NCBI GenBank assembly: GCA_030147635.1
Contig: JASBUZ010000036.1
Span: 1-64,000 of the forward strand
From: Gammaproteobacteria bacterium
GTDB lineage: Bacteria > Pseudomonadota > Gammaproteobacteria > Legionellales > Legionellaceae
Reading direction: 5' to 3'
Length of the DNA: 64,000 bases
Positions within the stretch are counted from its first letter, which is position 1. Every line of letters begins with the position of its first letter. A program made the position numbers and the translations under genes. This document shows positions 27,798 to 37,007 of this stretch, piece after piece. The notes under the pieces are model-generated. The model searched no databases, was not told the origin of the DNA, and saw nothing but the letters and a program-made list of their open reading frames with translations.

Positions 27798-30248
27798 TTA
27801 TTTCCCGAGCTTCATGCGTTTTGTCTGATGTTTTTCCGAAACATCTGTCATTAAATCGGTGATAGCTGCTAACGCTTCTGTTATTTCTTTGGGGTAGAGG
27901 TTAGGGCGATTTGCCTTCCAATTTTCTACGGCATCATGAATTAACTCATCTGCTGTTTTCTGAGGTGCATCTATTTTGGGAGTTGTGATTTGCTGTATGG
28001 CTTGCTTAAGCGTTTGTAGTGCTGCCTTTCCACTAGAAATGTCAAAGAATGCTGTACTCTGAACAAACTTATCAAGAAGGGTCGTAATCCGCTCTTTTTT
28101 GTTTGCCAAAGTAACTCGAAGTTGGTGGAACATGAAAGGGTTTGGTTGGTCTGGATGTTTGGAACTCCATATCTCTATTGCAGTGTTTTTTGTGCTTGTT
28201 TGGTGGGTTGGGTCGGCGCCATCCTCAAGCAGCTTTATACAAAACTCAGCATGTCCACATATTGTAGCTATTCGTAGAGTATTTGCCCAATGAGCTGGTG
28301 TTGTTGGTAGGTGCTTGAGTAAGTCGTAGTATTGTAACTGCCCGGTTTGAGCGATGGCATAAAATAAAGAGGGGCTCTGGACTTGAGAGGCAAGCTCGTG
28401 CCAGTCTGGGCGCTGTATGAACTCTTGGAGGAGCTCTGTATGTTTTTCACAAAAGAGCAGCTCCAAAAAGCACCGGTCATTGTGGATTGGCCAAGACAGC
28501 AGAAAGTGAGTATGTTGCTTAACAAGGGCTGTGATGCGTGCTCTGGTTTCTGCGGAGAGTCCAGCTGCTTTTCGAGCTGTGTTAATGAAGTCGTCTCGAA
28601 GTGACGAGAAGGGAGTGGGTTGATTGGGCTCTGATGGCCATAGTTTTTCTGGGGTCTTGCCATATTGATTTTGCAAACAAGGATTAGCCCCCAAGTGCAG
28701 TAAGTCTTCACACATTCGATGATTTTTTTGTGCTGCAGCTATGTGTAGAGGAGCGGTTTGGCTATATTGAGTTTGTGTGTTGAGGTTAGTCGGATTTAAA
28801 AAGTGAATATTTTCAGGATAGTTGCTGTTTGCAACCACGTGCCACAGTGTTCGACCACTGAAATTTTTTACGAGAGCAAGCTCGTTCCAGTTTGGAAGTT
28901 TGGTAACTGCTTCAATCAGTAGTCGGTTATTTCTTTGGAACGCACAGTGTAGGATACTCATTCGGTTAATTTCAACTTCCCACGTGAGTAGTTGTGGATG
29001 CTGAGTGACCAGTAGAAGTAGCTCAGATCTTTTTTCCTCTGAAAGCTCATGAGGGGCAGCTGCGAGTTGATGGAGGTTATCCCAGAGACAAATAAATGCT
29101 TCGTTTAGACTCTCTTGCTTTGCAGGTAGAAGCGCTGTCAGTTCTGGAGGAAGCTTAGCACCATATTTAGCTAATAGTTTGGATATAACCATTTGACCTT
29201 GAACGGCGATGTCGAGTGCCGTCATGTCCGAGTACGGGAGCTCGACATTTGTATCCGTTCGTATCTCTAAATCTGCGTGATGTTTTACTAAATAATCTAA
29301 GACCTTGAGCTTGTAGTAGCGTGTTGCTAAGTGTAGAAAGGTGTAGCCGTATTTTCCTTTGCGATTCATGCTACTCGGGTCATTTCGAAGTATTTCGAGT
29401 ACTTTTTCCTCGTTTAAACTTTGTGCCCACCACTCTGGATCCCAGAGCTGCTTTTTTAAGAGCGTTGCAAGTTTGTCTTGCGTGAGGGGAGCATGCTGCT
29501 TTTGCTCATGTAGGAGTTTGAATAATTTGGGATAGGGAGCGACATTTATAATTTTACCTTGCGCATCGAGATTGGCAACTTCGAACAAAGTTTCCATGAG
29601 CTCTTTGGTCAGGGGTTCTTTTGCTTCATAGAACCAATATAACCAATATGCCATGCGCAAGGTAATTTCTTGATGTTTAGCATAGTTAGGGAGTTGCTGT
29701 TCCAAATAGAGCAAACCTTGTGTGATTCTCGCAGTGTTGGGTTTTCCATGGTTATCAGCATAGTTGGTTATGCAGTAAAGCAGATCTTTAATAAGTGCAT
29801 CGTCATGAAAAAAATTTTCACTTGTGAACGAACCTCTACGCAATGCATAGTCAACATCGACACAAACCACTTTACCTTGGTAAACGAGAAAGTTATGCTG
29901 AACACATGCATCTGCAATGATTTCTCCTGTTCTTTGATAAATCTCAACCAGTTTTTCAGCAATTTGCTTATCTGATGCTTGAATTCTTCCAAGATAAGGT
30001 ACAAGCCAACCCTTTTGGGTTTGGTAGGCTGGGAACTCGGGGTTTAGCAAATTCCATTTTCTGACTGCGCGCCCTATTTCATTATATTCTAAGGCATCTT
30101 TAGGCTTTTTAAGAACCCAGCGTCCAGTATAGCCGCCGATGGTGAGCTCAGTGTTTGAAGTTTGTGCGGTATTAAACGAGCCGGCACCGAGAGGAGACCA
30201 CTGTGTTTGCTCAATCAGAGCTTGTAATTCATCGAGAGTTGGAGGCAT
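27798..30248 (-). CDS. Kinase-like domain plus ankyrin repeats, putative effector (816 aa)
   Basis: The N-terminal 150 residues look like a kinase or aminoglycoside-kinase fold. They have a glycine-loop-like GAGSF (21-25), a basic strand GRWVLKKP with K47/K48, and D113-x5-N119 as a possible catalytic Asp/Asn pair. A VDVD (130-133) could supply the metal-binding Asp. Ankyrin-like units follow near 300-331 (TFLHLATRYYKLKVLDYLV), 341-364, 497-530 (APLHIAAAQKNHRMCEDLLHLGANP) and 655-690, with degenerate units between. The basic C-terminus reads KRMKLGK. There is no signal peptide or membrane segment. Ankyrin proteins with enzymatic N-termini are typical of Legionella/Coxiella type IV effectors; secretion here is inference. 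Confidence 0.8.
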   Translation of the reverse strand: MPPTLDELQALIEQTQWSPLGAGSFNTAQTSNTELTIGGYTGRWVLKKPKDALEYNEIGRAVRKWNLLNPEFPAYQTQKGWLVPYLGRIQASDKQIAEKLVEIYQRTGEIIADACVQHNFLVYQGKVVCVDVDYALRRGSFTSENFFHDDALIKDLLYCITNYADNHGKPNTARITQGLLYLEQQLPNYAKHQEITLRMAYWLYWFYEAKEPLTKELMETLFEVANLDAQGKIINVAPYPKLFKLLHEQKQHAPLTQDKLATLLKKQLWDPEWWAQSLNEEKVLEILRNDPSSMNRKGKYGYTFLHLATRYYKLKVLDYLVKHHADLEIRTDTNVELPYSDMTALDIAVQGQMVISKLLAKYGAKLPPELTALLPAKQESLNEAFICLWDNLHQLAAAPHELSEEKRSELLLLVTQHPQLLTWEVEINRMSILHCAFQRNNRLLIEAVTKLPNWNELALVKNFSGRTLWHVVANSNYPENIHFLNPTNLNTQTQYSQTAPLHIAAAQKNHRMCEDLLHLGANPCLQNQYGKTPEKLWPSEPNQPTPFSSLRDDFINTARKAAGLSAETRARITALVKQHTHFLLSWPIHNDRCFLELLFCEKHTELLQEFIQRPDWHELASQVQSPSLFYAIAQTGQLQYYDLLKHLPTTPAHWANTLRIATICGHAEFCIKLLEDGADPTHQTSTKNTAIEIWSSKHPDQPNPFMFHQLRVTLANKKERITTLLDKFVQSTAFFDISSGKAALQTLKQAIQQITTPKIDAPQKTADELIHDAVENWKANRPNLYPKEITEALAAITDLMTDVSEKHQTKRMKLGK

Positions 30249-30271
30249 ACATCACTAAAAAAGTAACAAAG

Positions 30272-30301
30272 CATGCTCATCCCGCTCTCGAGGTGAGCAT
30301 G
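30272..30301 (-). terminator. Hairpin downstream of the HAD phosphatase gene
   Basis: CATGCTCA (30272-30279) pairs with TGAGCATG (30294-30301) around a 14-base loop. Read leftward it follows the phosphatase stop by about 28 bp and is trailed by CTTTGTTACTTTTTT. On the plus strand a TTTT follows the other side. It is a plausible terminator separating the phosphatase from the ankyrin gene. Confidence 0.45.
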
Positions 30302-30328
30302 TTTTATAATTTGGTAAAAAAGAAACGT

Positions 30329-31003
30329 TTACTGGAGGTAGTAGTAGGGGTTTGGTAGTTTAAATGTTTTTTCCGCGTAGCCACCCTTTAAATCACTTTC
30401 TTGATCGCCAATCGATGCAATGATGGTGTAGCCTTGTCCTTCAATATTTGAGCGGACTTGGGTTTTGAAAGGTACAACAGATTGGTTTAAATCTTCTTTA
30501 GGTCTGAAGAAGATACCGTTCCAAGTGGTGTAGCCTGCGGCCTTTAAGTTTTTCTCAGTTGCCCTTTGTAAGTCAGGGCGACGACCGGTGACAAAAAAGA
30601 TAGCGACCTTTTCATTGCGCGCATTCTTATACAATTCAAGCACTGGTGTAATGGCTGGCGTATTTGCACGTTTAATGCCTGCTCGGATGAGCTTCGCATT
30701 ATCACAAAAATCGCGGCCTACGATATCTTGATAGTTAGAGAGTGAGGTGTCGTCGATATCAAGCACAATAGCAAGTTTTTTGGGCGCTGCCAGTCTGGCA
30801 TTGGTTTTTGCCCGGGCATCGATATACGCTTCTGCTTGCTTAACGACAGCGGTAATTTCTTTCTCATAGGCGCCGGTATCGTAGTAGTTTCTGAGCTCAG
30901 TTCTAAGTTTGCCAATATTAGTGGGCTCAGCAAAGGACTTGGTGCCTACGCAAAATAGTGCGGTTAGCATAAAAAAGGCGTGTGGTAACATGCGCTTGTC
31001 CAT
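30329..31003 (-). CDS. Secreted HAD-type acid phosphatase (class B/C-like, subfamily IIIB)
   Basis: Of 224 residues, an N-terminal signal peptide (FFMLTALFCVGTKSFA, cleavage near 25) precedes a HAD phosphatase domain. The catalytic motif is LDIDDTSLSNY with D82 (nucleophile) and D84. Motif II is FFVTGRRP, and the terminal GDQESDLKGG supplies the last acidic motif. The layout matches plant vegetative-storage-protein/acid-phosphatase-like secreted enzymes that dephosphorylate nucleotides or small phosphomonoesters in the periplasm. No lipobox is seen, unlike e(P4). The substrate is not predictable. An alternative start is M5. Confidence 0.88.
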   Translation of the reverse strand: MDKRMLPHAFFMLTALFCVGTKSFAEPTNIGKLRTELRNYYDTGAYEKEITAVVKQAEAYIDARAKTNARLAAPKKLAIVLDIDDTSLSNYQDIVGRDFCDNAKLIRAGIKRANTPAITPVLELYKNARNEKVAIFFVTGRRPDLQRATEKNLKAAGYTTWNGIFFRPKEDLNQSVVPFKTQVRSNIEGQGYTIIASIGDQESDLKGGYAEKTFKLPNPYYYLQ

Positions 31004-31084
31004 ATAGAATCCTTGAGTATTGATTGATTTGGGATGGAACTATGCGCGCTATTATTTAATGCTGTGGCGAACTTGTCAATGCCA

Positions 31085-31113
31085 TTGCTTACATCCTGGA
31101 CTCGGTGTATGAT
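31085..31113 (+). promoter_or_regulatory. Predicted sigma70 promoter of the suf operon
   Basis: TTGCTT at 31085-31090 and TATGAT at 31108-31113 are separated by 17 bp, close to consensus. They lie about 55 bp upstream of the Rrf2-type regulator. Autoregulation through this site would be usual for the family, but I could not define an operator. Confidence 0.5.
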
Positions 31114-31168
31114 CTGTCCCGATTATTTTTAAATAGAACCAAAAAAGTCCTATATACGAGAAATCCAT

Positions 31169-31639
31169 ATGCTTAGGATGAATAAATTGGCCGATTATGG
31201 CGCAGTTGTCATGGTTTTTTTGGCGCAGCGTGCCGGAGAACTTGCGAGTGCGCGCGATATTGCAGCTGAAACCCACTTAGGGTTACCGACGGTCAGTAAA
31301 GTATTGAAACGCCTACTGGCTGCAGGGCTGTTGGTTTCAGTGCGTGGTTCACAAGGGGGATATCGCCTGAAGCATGCTGCAAGCGATATTTCGGCAGCTG
31401 AGATTTTATATGCCCTGGATGAGCCGCGAGGGCTTACTGAGTGTAGTGCAACACCGAATGCTTGTGCACTGCATAAGGTGTGTCATGTACAAGATAATTG
31501 GCGCCTGATTAGTCAGTCTATTGAGGCAGCTCTTGAGAGCGTGAGTTTGGAGGCTTTGGCAAAGCCTGCGATTTCACGCGGAAGTTTAAACCAAATGAAG
31601 CAAGTTGTGATGGGAGTTAATCGTGTCGAAAGCGCATGA
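31169..31639 (+). CDS. Rrf2-family Fe-S regulator of the suf operon
   Basis: The 156-residue product has an N-terminal winged helix ([39 protein letters not shown], and the wing GSQGGYRL). Cysteines lie at 92, 99 and 105, close to the three cluster ligands of IscR (92, 98, 104), so a [2Fe-2S] cluster is likely. Such proteins sense Fe-S status and repress the assembly genes they precede. The gene overlaps sufB by 17 bp and is the first gene of the operon. It has been called SufR or IscR-like elsewhere; I leave the symbol blank. Confidence 0.9.
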   Translation: MLRMNKLADYGAVVMVFLAQRAGELASARDIAAETHLGLPTVSKVLKRLLAAGLLVSVRGSQGGYRLKHAASDISAAEILYALDEPRGLTECSATPNACALHKVCHVQDNWRLISQSIEAALESVSLEALAKPAISRGSLNQMKQVVMGVNRVESA

Positions 31640-33071
31640 ACCGCTCAGTGTATTTTTAGACGGGGATTATCAGCATGGGTTTGTCACTGATATTGCCTCA
31701 GAAACTTTTCCACCAGGTCTTGATGAAAGTGTGATTCGTCGTATTTCTGCGATGAAAAATGAGCCTGAATTTTTATTAGAGTTTCGATTGAAGGCTTTTG
31801 AGTACTGGAAAACCATGACGCCGCCTGAATGGTCGAGCGTGCATTATCCACCGATTGATTTCCAAGAAATTTCATATTACTCAGCGCCCAAGAGTGTTGA
31901 AGAAATGCCAAAAAGCCTGGATGAAGTTGACCCGGAGCTACTTAAAACCTACGAAAAGCTTGGGATTCCATTGCGTGAGCAAGAAATGCTGGCAGGTGTT
32001 GCAGTTGACGCTGTATTTGATAGTGTCTCGGTGGCTACAACCTTTAAAGAAAAGCTTGCTGAGAAAGGCATTATTTTTTGTTCTTTCTCTGAAGCTGCTA
32101 AAGATTACCCAGACCTAGTCGAAAAATATCTCGGCACAGTCGTGCCTTACCGGGATAATTTTTATGCGGCACTAAACTCAGCTGTATTTACCGATGGTTC
32201 GTTTGTGTATATTCCAAAAGGCGTACACTGCCCAATGGAACTTTCAACTTATTTCCGAATTAACGCAGCCTCCACCGGTCAGTTTGAGCGTACACTGATT
32301 GTGGCTGACGATGATAGTTATGTTTCTTATTTAGAAGGCTGTACGGCACCGATGCGCGATGAAAATCAATTGCATGCCGCAGTGGTTGAATTGGTTGCAT
32401 TAGAGAATGCAAGCATCAAATACTCTACGGTACAAAATTGGTACCCAGGCGATAAAGACGGCAAAGGCGGGATTTATAACTTTGTTACCAAGCGTGGTAC
32501 ATGCCGTGGCAAGCGCTCAAAAATTTCTTGGACCCAAGTCGAAACTGGCTCTGCCATTACCTGGAAATATCCAAGCGTGATTTTGAAAGGCGATGATTCA
32601 GTGGGTGAGTTTTACTCGGTTGCAGTCACCAACAATTATCAGCAAGCCGATACTGGCACTAAAATGATTCATATTGGTAAAAACACGCGTTCAACCATTA
32701 TTTCTAAAGGCATTAGCGCGGGTCAGTCGCATAATGCTTATCGCGGCTTGGTACGTATTTTACCCACTGCGAAAAATGCACGAAATTACACGCAGTGTGA
32801 TTCGATGTTGATGGGCGATAAATGTTCCGCACACACGTTTCCTTATATTGAAGCGCGTGAGGCAAGCAGCCAAATTGAGCATGAAGCCACCACGTCTAAA
32901 ATTAGTGAAGATCAATTGTTTTATTGTGAGCAGCGCGGTATCGATACGGAAGAAGCAGTCTCAATGATTGTGAATGGATTTTGTAAGCAAGTCTTAAAAG
33001 AATTACCAATGGAATTTGCGGTTGAAGCCAGCAAATTACTCGGCATTACCTTAGAGGGGGCAGTAGGATAA
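31623..33071 (+). CDS. sufB: Fe-S cluster scaffold subunit SufB
   Basis: SufB is the core subunit of the SufBCD scaffold on which clusters are built. The 482-residue protein shows typical stretches: [62 protein letters not shown], and the C-terminal [15 protein letters not shown]. The start is GTG at 31623 with GGGAG upstream, inside the end of the regulator gene. The order regulator-sufB-C-D-S-U-T lacks sufA and sufE, so SufU is the expected sulfur-transfer partner or scaffold. Confidence 0.97.
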   Translation: MSKAHEPLSVFLDGDYQHGFVTDIASETFPPGLDESVIRRISAMKNEPEFLLEFRLKAFEYWKTMTPPEWSSVHYPPIDFQEISYYSAPKSVEEMPKSLDEVDPELLKTYEKLGIPLREQEMLAGVAVDAVFDSVSVATTFKEKLAEKGIIFCSFSEAAKDYPDLVEKYLGTVVPYRDNFYAALNSAVFTDGSFVYIPKGVHCPMELSTYFRINAASTGQFERTLIVADDDSYVSYLEGCTAPMRDENQLHAAVVELVALENASIKYSTVQNWYPGDKDGKGGIYNFVTKRGTCRGKRSKISWTQVETGSAITWKYPSVILKGDDSVGEFYSVAVTNNYQQADTGTKMIHIGKNTRSTIISKGISAGQSHNAYRGLVRILPTAKNARNYTQCDSMLMGDKCSAHTFPYIEAREASSQIEHEATTSKISEDQLFYCEQRGIDTEEAVSMIVNGFCKQVLKELPMEFAVEASKLLGITLEGAVG

Positions 33072-33072
33072 T

Positions 33073-33822
33073 ATGTTATCGGTTAAAAACTTACATGCGT
33101 CAGTTGACGATAAAGCCATTTTGAAAGGCTTAAACCTTGAAGTCAAACCAGGTGAAGTACATGCCATCATGGGCCCCAATGGTTCGGGTAAAAGTACACT
33201 CTCTAAATTATTGGCAGGTCACCCCGCCTATACCATGACAGATGGCAGTATGACTTACCTAGACCAAGATTTGTCGGAGTTATCTCCAGCTGAGCGTGCG
33301 CAAGCAGGGGTATTTTTATCGTTTCAATATCCCGTTGAAATTCCAGGTGTGCCCAATATTAACTTCTTGCGCGCCTCAGTGAATGCGATTGCAGAAGCTT
33401 CTGGCAAGCCGACTATGGATGCGATGGATTTCTTGGGTTTTATTCGTGAAAAATGCGCACAGCTTGAGATGGATGAGAGCTTTTTATACCGGAACGTGAA
33501 TGACGGCTTTTCGGGTGGCGAGAAAAAGCGTAACGAGATTTTGCAACTGTTTGCACTTGAGCCAAAGCTTGCGATTTTAGATGAGACTGATTCAGGCTTA
33601 GATATTGACGCGTTGCGTGTGATTGCAAAAGGCATTAACACCATGCGAGCCGCGAATCGCGCCATCATTTTAGTGACCCACTACCAGCGCTTATTGAACT
33701 ACGTTGAGCCGGATTACATTCACGTGCTTGCAGAAGGCCGTATTATTAAATCTGGCGATAAGACCCTTGCGCATGAGCTTGAAGATAAAGGGTATAGTTG
33801 GCTTGAAGCTGTGGAGAAGTAG
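33073..33822 (+). CDS. sufC: Fe-S assembly ATPase SufC
   Basis: An ABC-type ATPase (249 residues) that drives conformational change in SufBCD. It has Walker A GPNGSGKST near residues 35-43, the Suf-type signature FSGGEKKRNEI, Walker B LAILDETDSGLD, and the H-loop in LVTHYQRLL. It lies one base after sufB and 2 bp before sufD. Confidence 0.97.
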   Translation: MLSVKNLHASVDDKAILKGLNLEVKPGEVHAIMGPNGSGKSTLSKLLAGHPAYTMTDGSMTYLDQDLSELSPAERAQAGVFLSFQYPVEIPGVPNINFLRASVNAIAEASGKPTMDAMDFLGFIREKCAQLEMDESFLYRNVNDGFSGGEKKRNEILQLFALEPKLAILDETDSGLDIDALRVIAKGINTMRAANRAIILVTHYQRLLNYVEPDYIHVLAEGRIIKSGDKTLAHELEDKGYSWLEAVEK

Positions 33823-33824
33823 TC

Positions 33825-34970
33825 ATGACTGAAGAGACTGTACTCGAAGTATCATGGCTGCTTCAGCTAAAAGAGCAAGCACGAAAAGACCTAGAGCGTT
33901 TGGGGTTTCCGACACGCCGTGACGAAGATTGGAAATATAGCTCGACTGATGCACTCTTGAAGCATCAGTTTGAGATGGCAGAGCACACGAGTCTGACACT
34001 TAAGCATGTGCCTGAAGGTGTGAAGGTTTTGCCAATGAAAGAGGCGCTTTTGAGTTGCGCGGACTTGATGAAGCCATACTTGGGCCAAGTGATGCAACAA
34101 ACACATGGTTTTCATGCTCAAAATCTTGCTTGCTTTGAAGCTGGGTTTTTCATTTATGTGCCAGAGCACGTTCAGTGTGCAGAGCCGTTGCATATTGTGC
34201 ACACTGCAACTGAACAGATGCACTGTATTCGCCACTTGGTGATTGCTGAGGCATCCAGTGAACTTAAGCTGATTGAAAGCTATGAAGGTGCAAGTGGTAC
34301 GCCTTATTTTACCAATGCTATGACTGAGGTTGTGCTTGGCGAGCGGGCTTTGGTCTCGCACCTTAAGCTACAGCGTGAAGCAGAACAAGCTTTTCACGTC
34401 GGTGAGGTGGCAGCAAAACAATCTTCACATAGCCGCTTTGAAAGTCACAGCCTAAGCTTAGGTGCTCAGTGGGTGCGAAGTGATACCACTGTGGAATTTA
34501 CTGAGCCGCACGCCTCATGTTTAATGAACGGTATTTATATGCCGGCTGCAAACCAGCATATCGACCATCACACTACCATCAAACATAATGTGCCTGATTG
34601 TGTGAGTGAACAAGACTACAAGGGCATATTGAAAGGGCGCGCCAAAGCGGTTTTTAATGGTAAAGTCATCGTCCCTGCTGGCGCTGCAAAAACAGAAGCG
34701 AAGCAGTATAATAAAAATGTGCTCCTTTCTTCTGATGCCGAAGTGAATACAAAACCTGAGTTGCAAATCTTTACCGACGATGTAGTCTGTGCCCATGGGG
34801 CAACCGTGGGGCAGCTGGATGAGGAAGCGTTATTTTATCTGGCAACCCGAGGCATTGAGCATGAGCTTGCGCATCAGTATCTTATGCGGGCATTCTTGGC
34901 CGATAACATAGGAAAAATGACAGCGTTTGGTTTGGATAATCAGCTGAATGACTTAATCACAGTGGAGTGA
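33825..34970 (+). CDS. sufD: Fe-S assembly subunit SufD
   Basis: SufD pairs with SufB in the SufBC2D complex and helps iron entry. The 381-residue sequence has the N-terminal helical part (FPTRRDEDWKYSSTD) and the beta-helix core with NGIYMPAANQHIDHHTTIKHN. The conserved C-terminal region TKPELQIFTDDVVCAHGATVGQLDEEALFYL is also present. The stop codon overlaps possible upstream starts of sufS. Confidence 0.96.
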   Translation: MTEETVLEVSWLLQLKEQARKDLERLGFPTRRDEDWKYSSTDALLKHQFEMAEHTSLTLKHVPEGVKVLPMKEALLSCADLMKPYLGQVMQQTHGFHAQNLACFEAGFFIYVPEHVQCAEPLHIVHTATEQMHCIRHLVIAEASSELKLIESYEGASGTPYFTNAMTEVVLGERALVSHLKLQREAEQAFHVGEVAAKQSSHSRFESHSLSLGAQWVRSDTTVEFTEPHASCLMNGIYMPAANQHIDHHTTIKHNVPDCVSEQDYKGILKGRAKAVFNGKVIVPAGAAKTEAKQYNKNVLLSSDAEVNTKPELQIFTDDVVCAHGATVGQLDEEALFYLATRGIEHELAHQYLMRAFLADNIGKMTAFGLDNQLNDLITVE

Positions 34971-34975
34971 TGCCT

Positions 34976-36220
34976 ATGAGCCAGCATTTATTAGATACAC
35001 ATGTACTTGATATCGATGAGATTCGTCGTGAATTTCCTGTGTTGTATCAATCGATCAACGGACACCCTTTGGTGTACTTGGATAATGCTGCAACCACACA
35101 AAAGCCTCGAGCAGTCATTGATGCGGTGCAACAATATTATGAGCTGGATAATGCCAATGTGCACCGAGGTGTACACGCACTCAGTGTGCGCGCCACTGAA
35201 AAATATGAAGCAGTACGTGAGCAAGTGCGTGCGTTTATTGGAGCGAAATCAACCAAAGAATGTATTTTTGTACGTGGCACCACCGAAGCCATTAATTTGG
35301 TAGCCCAAAGTTTTGTGCTGCCTAAACTCTCTAAAGGCGATGAGGTTTTAATTACAGCACTTGAGCATCATGCAAACATCGTGCCGTGGCAGTTGATTTG
35401 TGAGCAATCAGGTGCACGCCTTCAAGTGGTACCGATGACAGAAACAGGCGAAGTAAGTCTTGTTCATTTTGAAGAAAAACTCTCGGAAAAAACCAAGTTT
35501 GTTGCGATTAGTCATGCCTCAAATGCCATTGGAACGATTAACCCTGTACAGGCGATGGTGAAAGCAGCACATGCTTATGATGTGCCTGTGCTTTTGGATG
35601 GCGCGCAAGCGGTTGCGCATGTTGGGGTAGATGTTGAAGCTTTAGGCTGCGACTTTTATGCTTTTTCAGGTCATAAAATGTATGGTCCAACAGGGATTGG
35701 TGTACTTTGGGGGCGAGAAGCATTTTTACAAGAAATGAGACCCTATCAAGGTGGGGGAGAGATGATTGCAGAAGTACGCTTCGATGGTACAACCTATGCT
35801 GAACTTCCGTACAAATTTGAAGCAGGCACCCCAAATATTGCAGGTGTGATTGGGCTGGGTGCTGCACTGACTTATCTTAGTGGGCTCGAGAGTGTTGCGA
35901 TTTCTGCCTATGAAGCCACTTTGTTTGGTTATGCCACTGAGATGATAGAAGCACTACCCGGGTTTCATATTATTGGGACCGCTGCGTCTAAACTGCCGAT
36001 TATTTCTTTCGTGCATAACAAGGTGCATGCCCATGATGTGGGAACGGTTTTGGATAGCTTTGGATTAGCACTTCGCAGTGGACATCATTGTGCGATGCCT
36101 TTAATGGATTTCTTTAAGGTCCCTGCAACTACAAGACTTTCAATTTCTTTTTACAATACCCGGGAAGACATCAACCGTTGTGTTGAAGGCTTAAACCAGG
36201 TGAACCGGATGTTTAACTAG
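34976..36220 (+). CDS. sufS: Cysteine desulfurase SufS
   Basis: A PLP enzyme that takes sulfur from cysteine for cluster assembly. Family features are YLDNAATTQKP near the start, the PLP-lysine region FSGHKMYGPTGIGVLWG, and the catalytic cysteine in RSGHHCAMPL (about residue 372 from this start). I start at ATG 34976 because GGAG lies 8 bases upstream; GTG 34967 and ATG 34970 are in frame but would overlap sufD and have poor spacing. The product is 414 residues. Confidence 0.96.
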   Translation: MSQHLLDTHVLDIDEIRREFPVLYQSINGHPLVYLDNAATTQKPRAVIDAVQQYYELDNANVHRGVHALSVRATEKYEAVREQVRAFIGAKSTKECIFVRGTTEAINLVAQSFVLPKLSKGDEVLITALEHHANIVPWQLICEQSGARLQVVPMTETGEVSLVHFEEKLSEKTKFVAISHASNAIGTINPVQAMVKAAHAYDVPVLLDGAQAVAHVGVDVEALGCDFYAFSGHKMYGPTGIGVLWGREAFLQEMRPYQGGGEMIAEVRFDGTTYAELPYKFEAGTPNIAGVIGLGAALTYLSGLESVAISAYEATLFGYATEMIEALPGFHIIGTAASKLPIISFVHNKVHAHDVGTVLDSFGLALRSGHHCAMPLMDFFKVPATTRLSISFYNTREDINRCVEGLNQVNRMFN

Positions 36221-36222
36221 TT

Positions 36223-36666
36223 ATGGATTTAGCAGCGCTTTATCAAGAAGTGATTTTAGATCACAACCGAACACCACGTAATCATCACGAGATGTCATGC
36301 CCGACGTGTGAGGCACGAGGTGTGAATCCTTTGTGTGGTGATAAACTGACGGTGTATGTTTTGCTGAAAAACGGCGTGATTGAAGACGTAAGCTTTTTGG
36401 GAGAAGGCTGTGCCATTTCTCAAGCTTCAGCGTCTTTAATGACAGAAACACTGAAAGGCAAAACAGAAGCAGAGGCGGAAAATTTATTTGAAGCCTTTCA
36501 CGCGTTACTCACCGAAGATGATGCCAAAGCCTCTAAAAGCCTAGGTAAACTAGTGATTTTTGAAGGGGTTCGCGCGTTTCCTGCTCGTGTGAAGTGTGCA
36601 ACGCTTGCTTGGCATGCCCTAGATGCTGCTTTGAGAAAAGAAGCAGATGAAGTAACAACGGAGTAG
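36223..36666 (+). CDS. sufU: SufU-type Fe-S assembly protein
   Basis: The 147-residue product has the three conserved cysteines of the IscU/SufU fold: C38 in NPLCGD, C63 in GEGCAISQAS and C125 in RVKCATLAW, plus D40. The insertion between the second and third cysteines is of the SufU length. SufU accepts sulfur from SufS in Firmicutes, where it binds zinc. The lack of sufE in this operon suggests the same role here. It is 2 bp after sufS. Confidence 0.93.
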   Translation: MDLAALYQEVILDHNRTPRNHHEMSCPTCEARGVNPLCGDKLTVYVLLKNGVIEDVSFLGEGCAISQASASLMTETLKGKTEAEAENLFEAFHALLTEDDAKASKSLGKLVIFEGVRAFPARVKCATLAWHALDAALRKEADEVTTE

Positions 36667-36671
36667 GGTCG

Positions 36672-37007
36672 ATGCTTGGATTTAAAAAGAAAAAATCAGA
36701 AGATGCCTTGAAAGAAGCAGTGATTGCGGCGTTAAAAACGGTCTTTGACCCCGAAATCCCCGTCAATATTTACGACTTGGGGCTTATTTATGAGGTGTTG
36801 ATTGATGACAAACAGCATGTCGATATTAAGATGACTTTGACCTCCCCTGGCTGCCCTGTAGCACAAACTTTTCCCGGCACGGTTGAAACTGCTGTGATGC
36901 AAGTCGAAGGCGTGAATGAATGTACGGTTGAGTTGGTCTGGGAGCCACCTTGGACACAAGAACGTATGAGTGAAGCTGCTCGCCTTGAATTGGGTATGTT
37001 TTATTAA
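36672..37007 (+). CDS. sufT: MIP18/DUF59-family Fe-S protein SufT
   Basis: The 111-residue product carries the MIP18 domain with DPEIPVNIYDLGLIYEV and TLTSPGCPVAQTFP, which holds the conserved cysteine. Proteins of this group aid maturation of Fe-S targets and often close suf operons. A lysine-rich N-terminus (LGFKKKKSED) precedes the domain. Its stop overlaps the start of epmA by one base. Confidence 0.92.
   Translation: MLGFKKKKSEDALKEAVIAALKTVFDPEIPVNIYDLGLIYEVLIDDKQHVDIKMTLTSPGCPVAQTFPGTVETAVMQVEGVNECTVELVWEPPWTQERMSEAARLELGMFY

Noticed and set aside
33891..34361. Minus-strand frame of 156 codons within sufD
   Set aside because: Entirely antisense to sufD in an uninterrupted suf operon, with no family resemblance.
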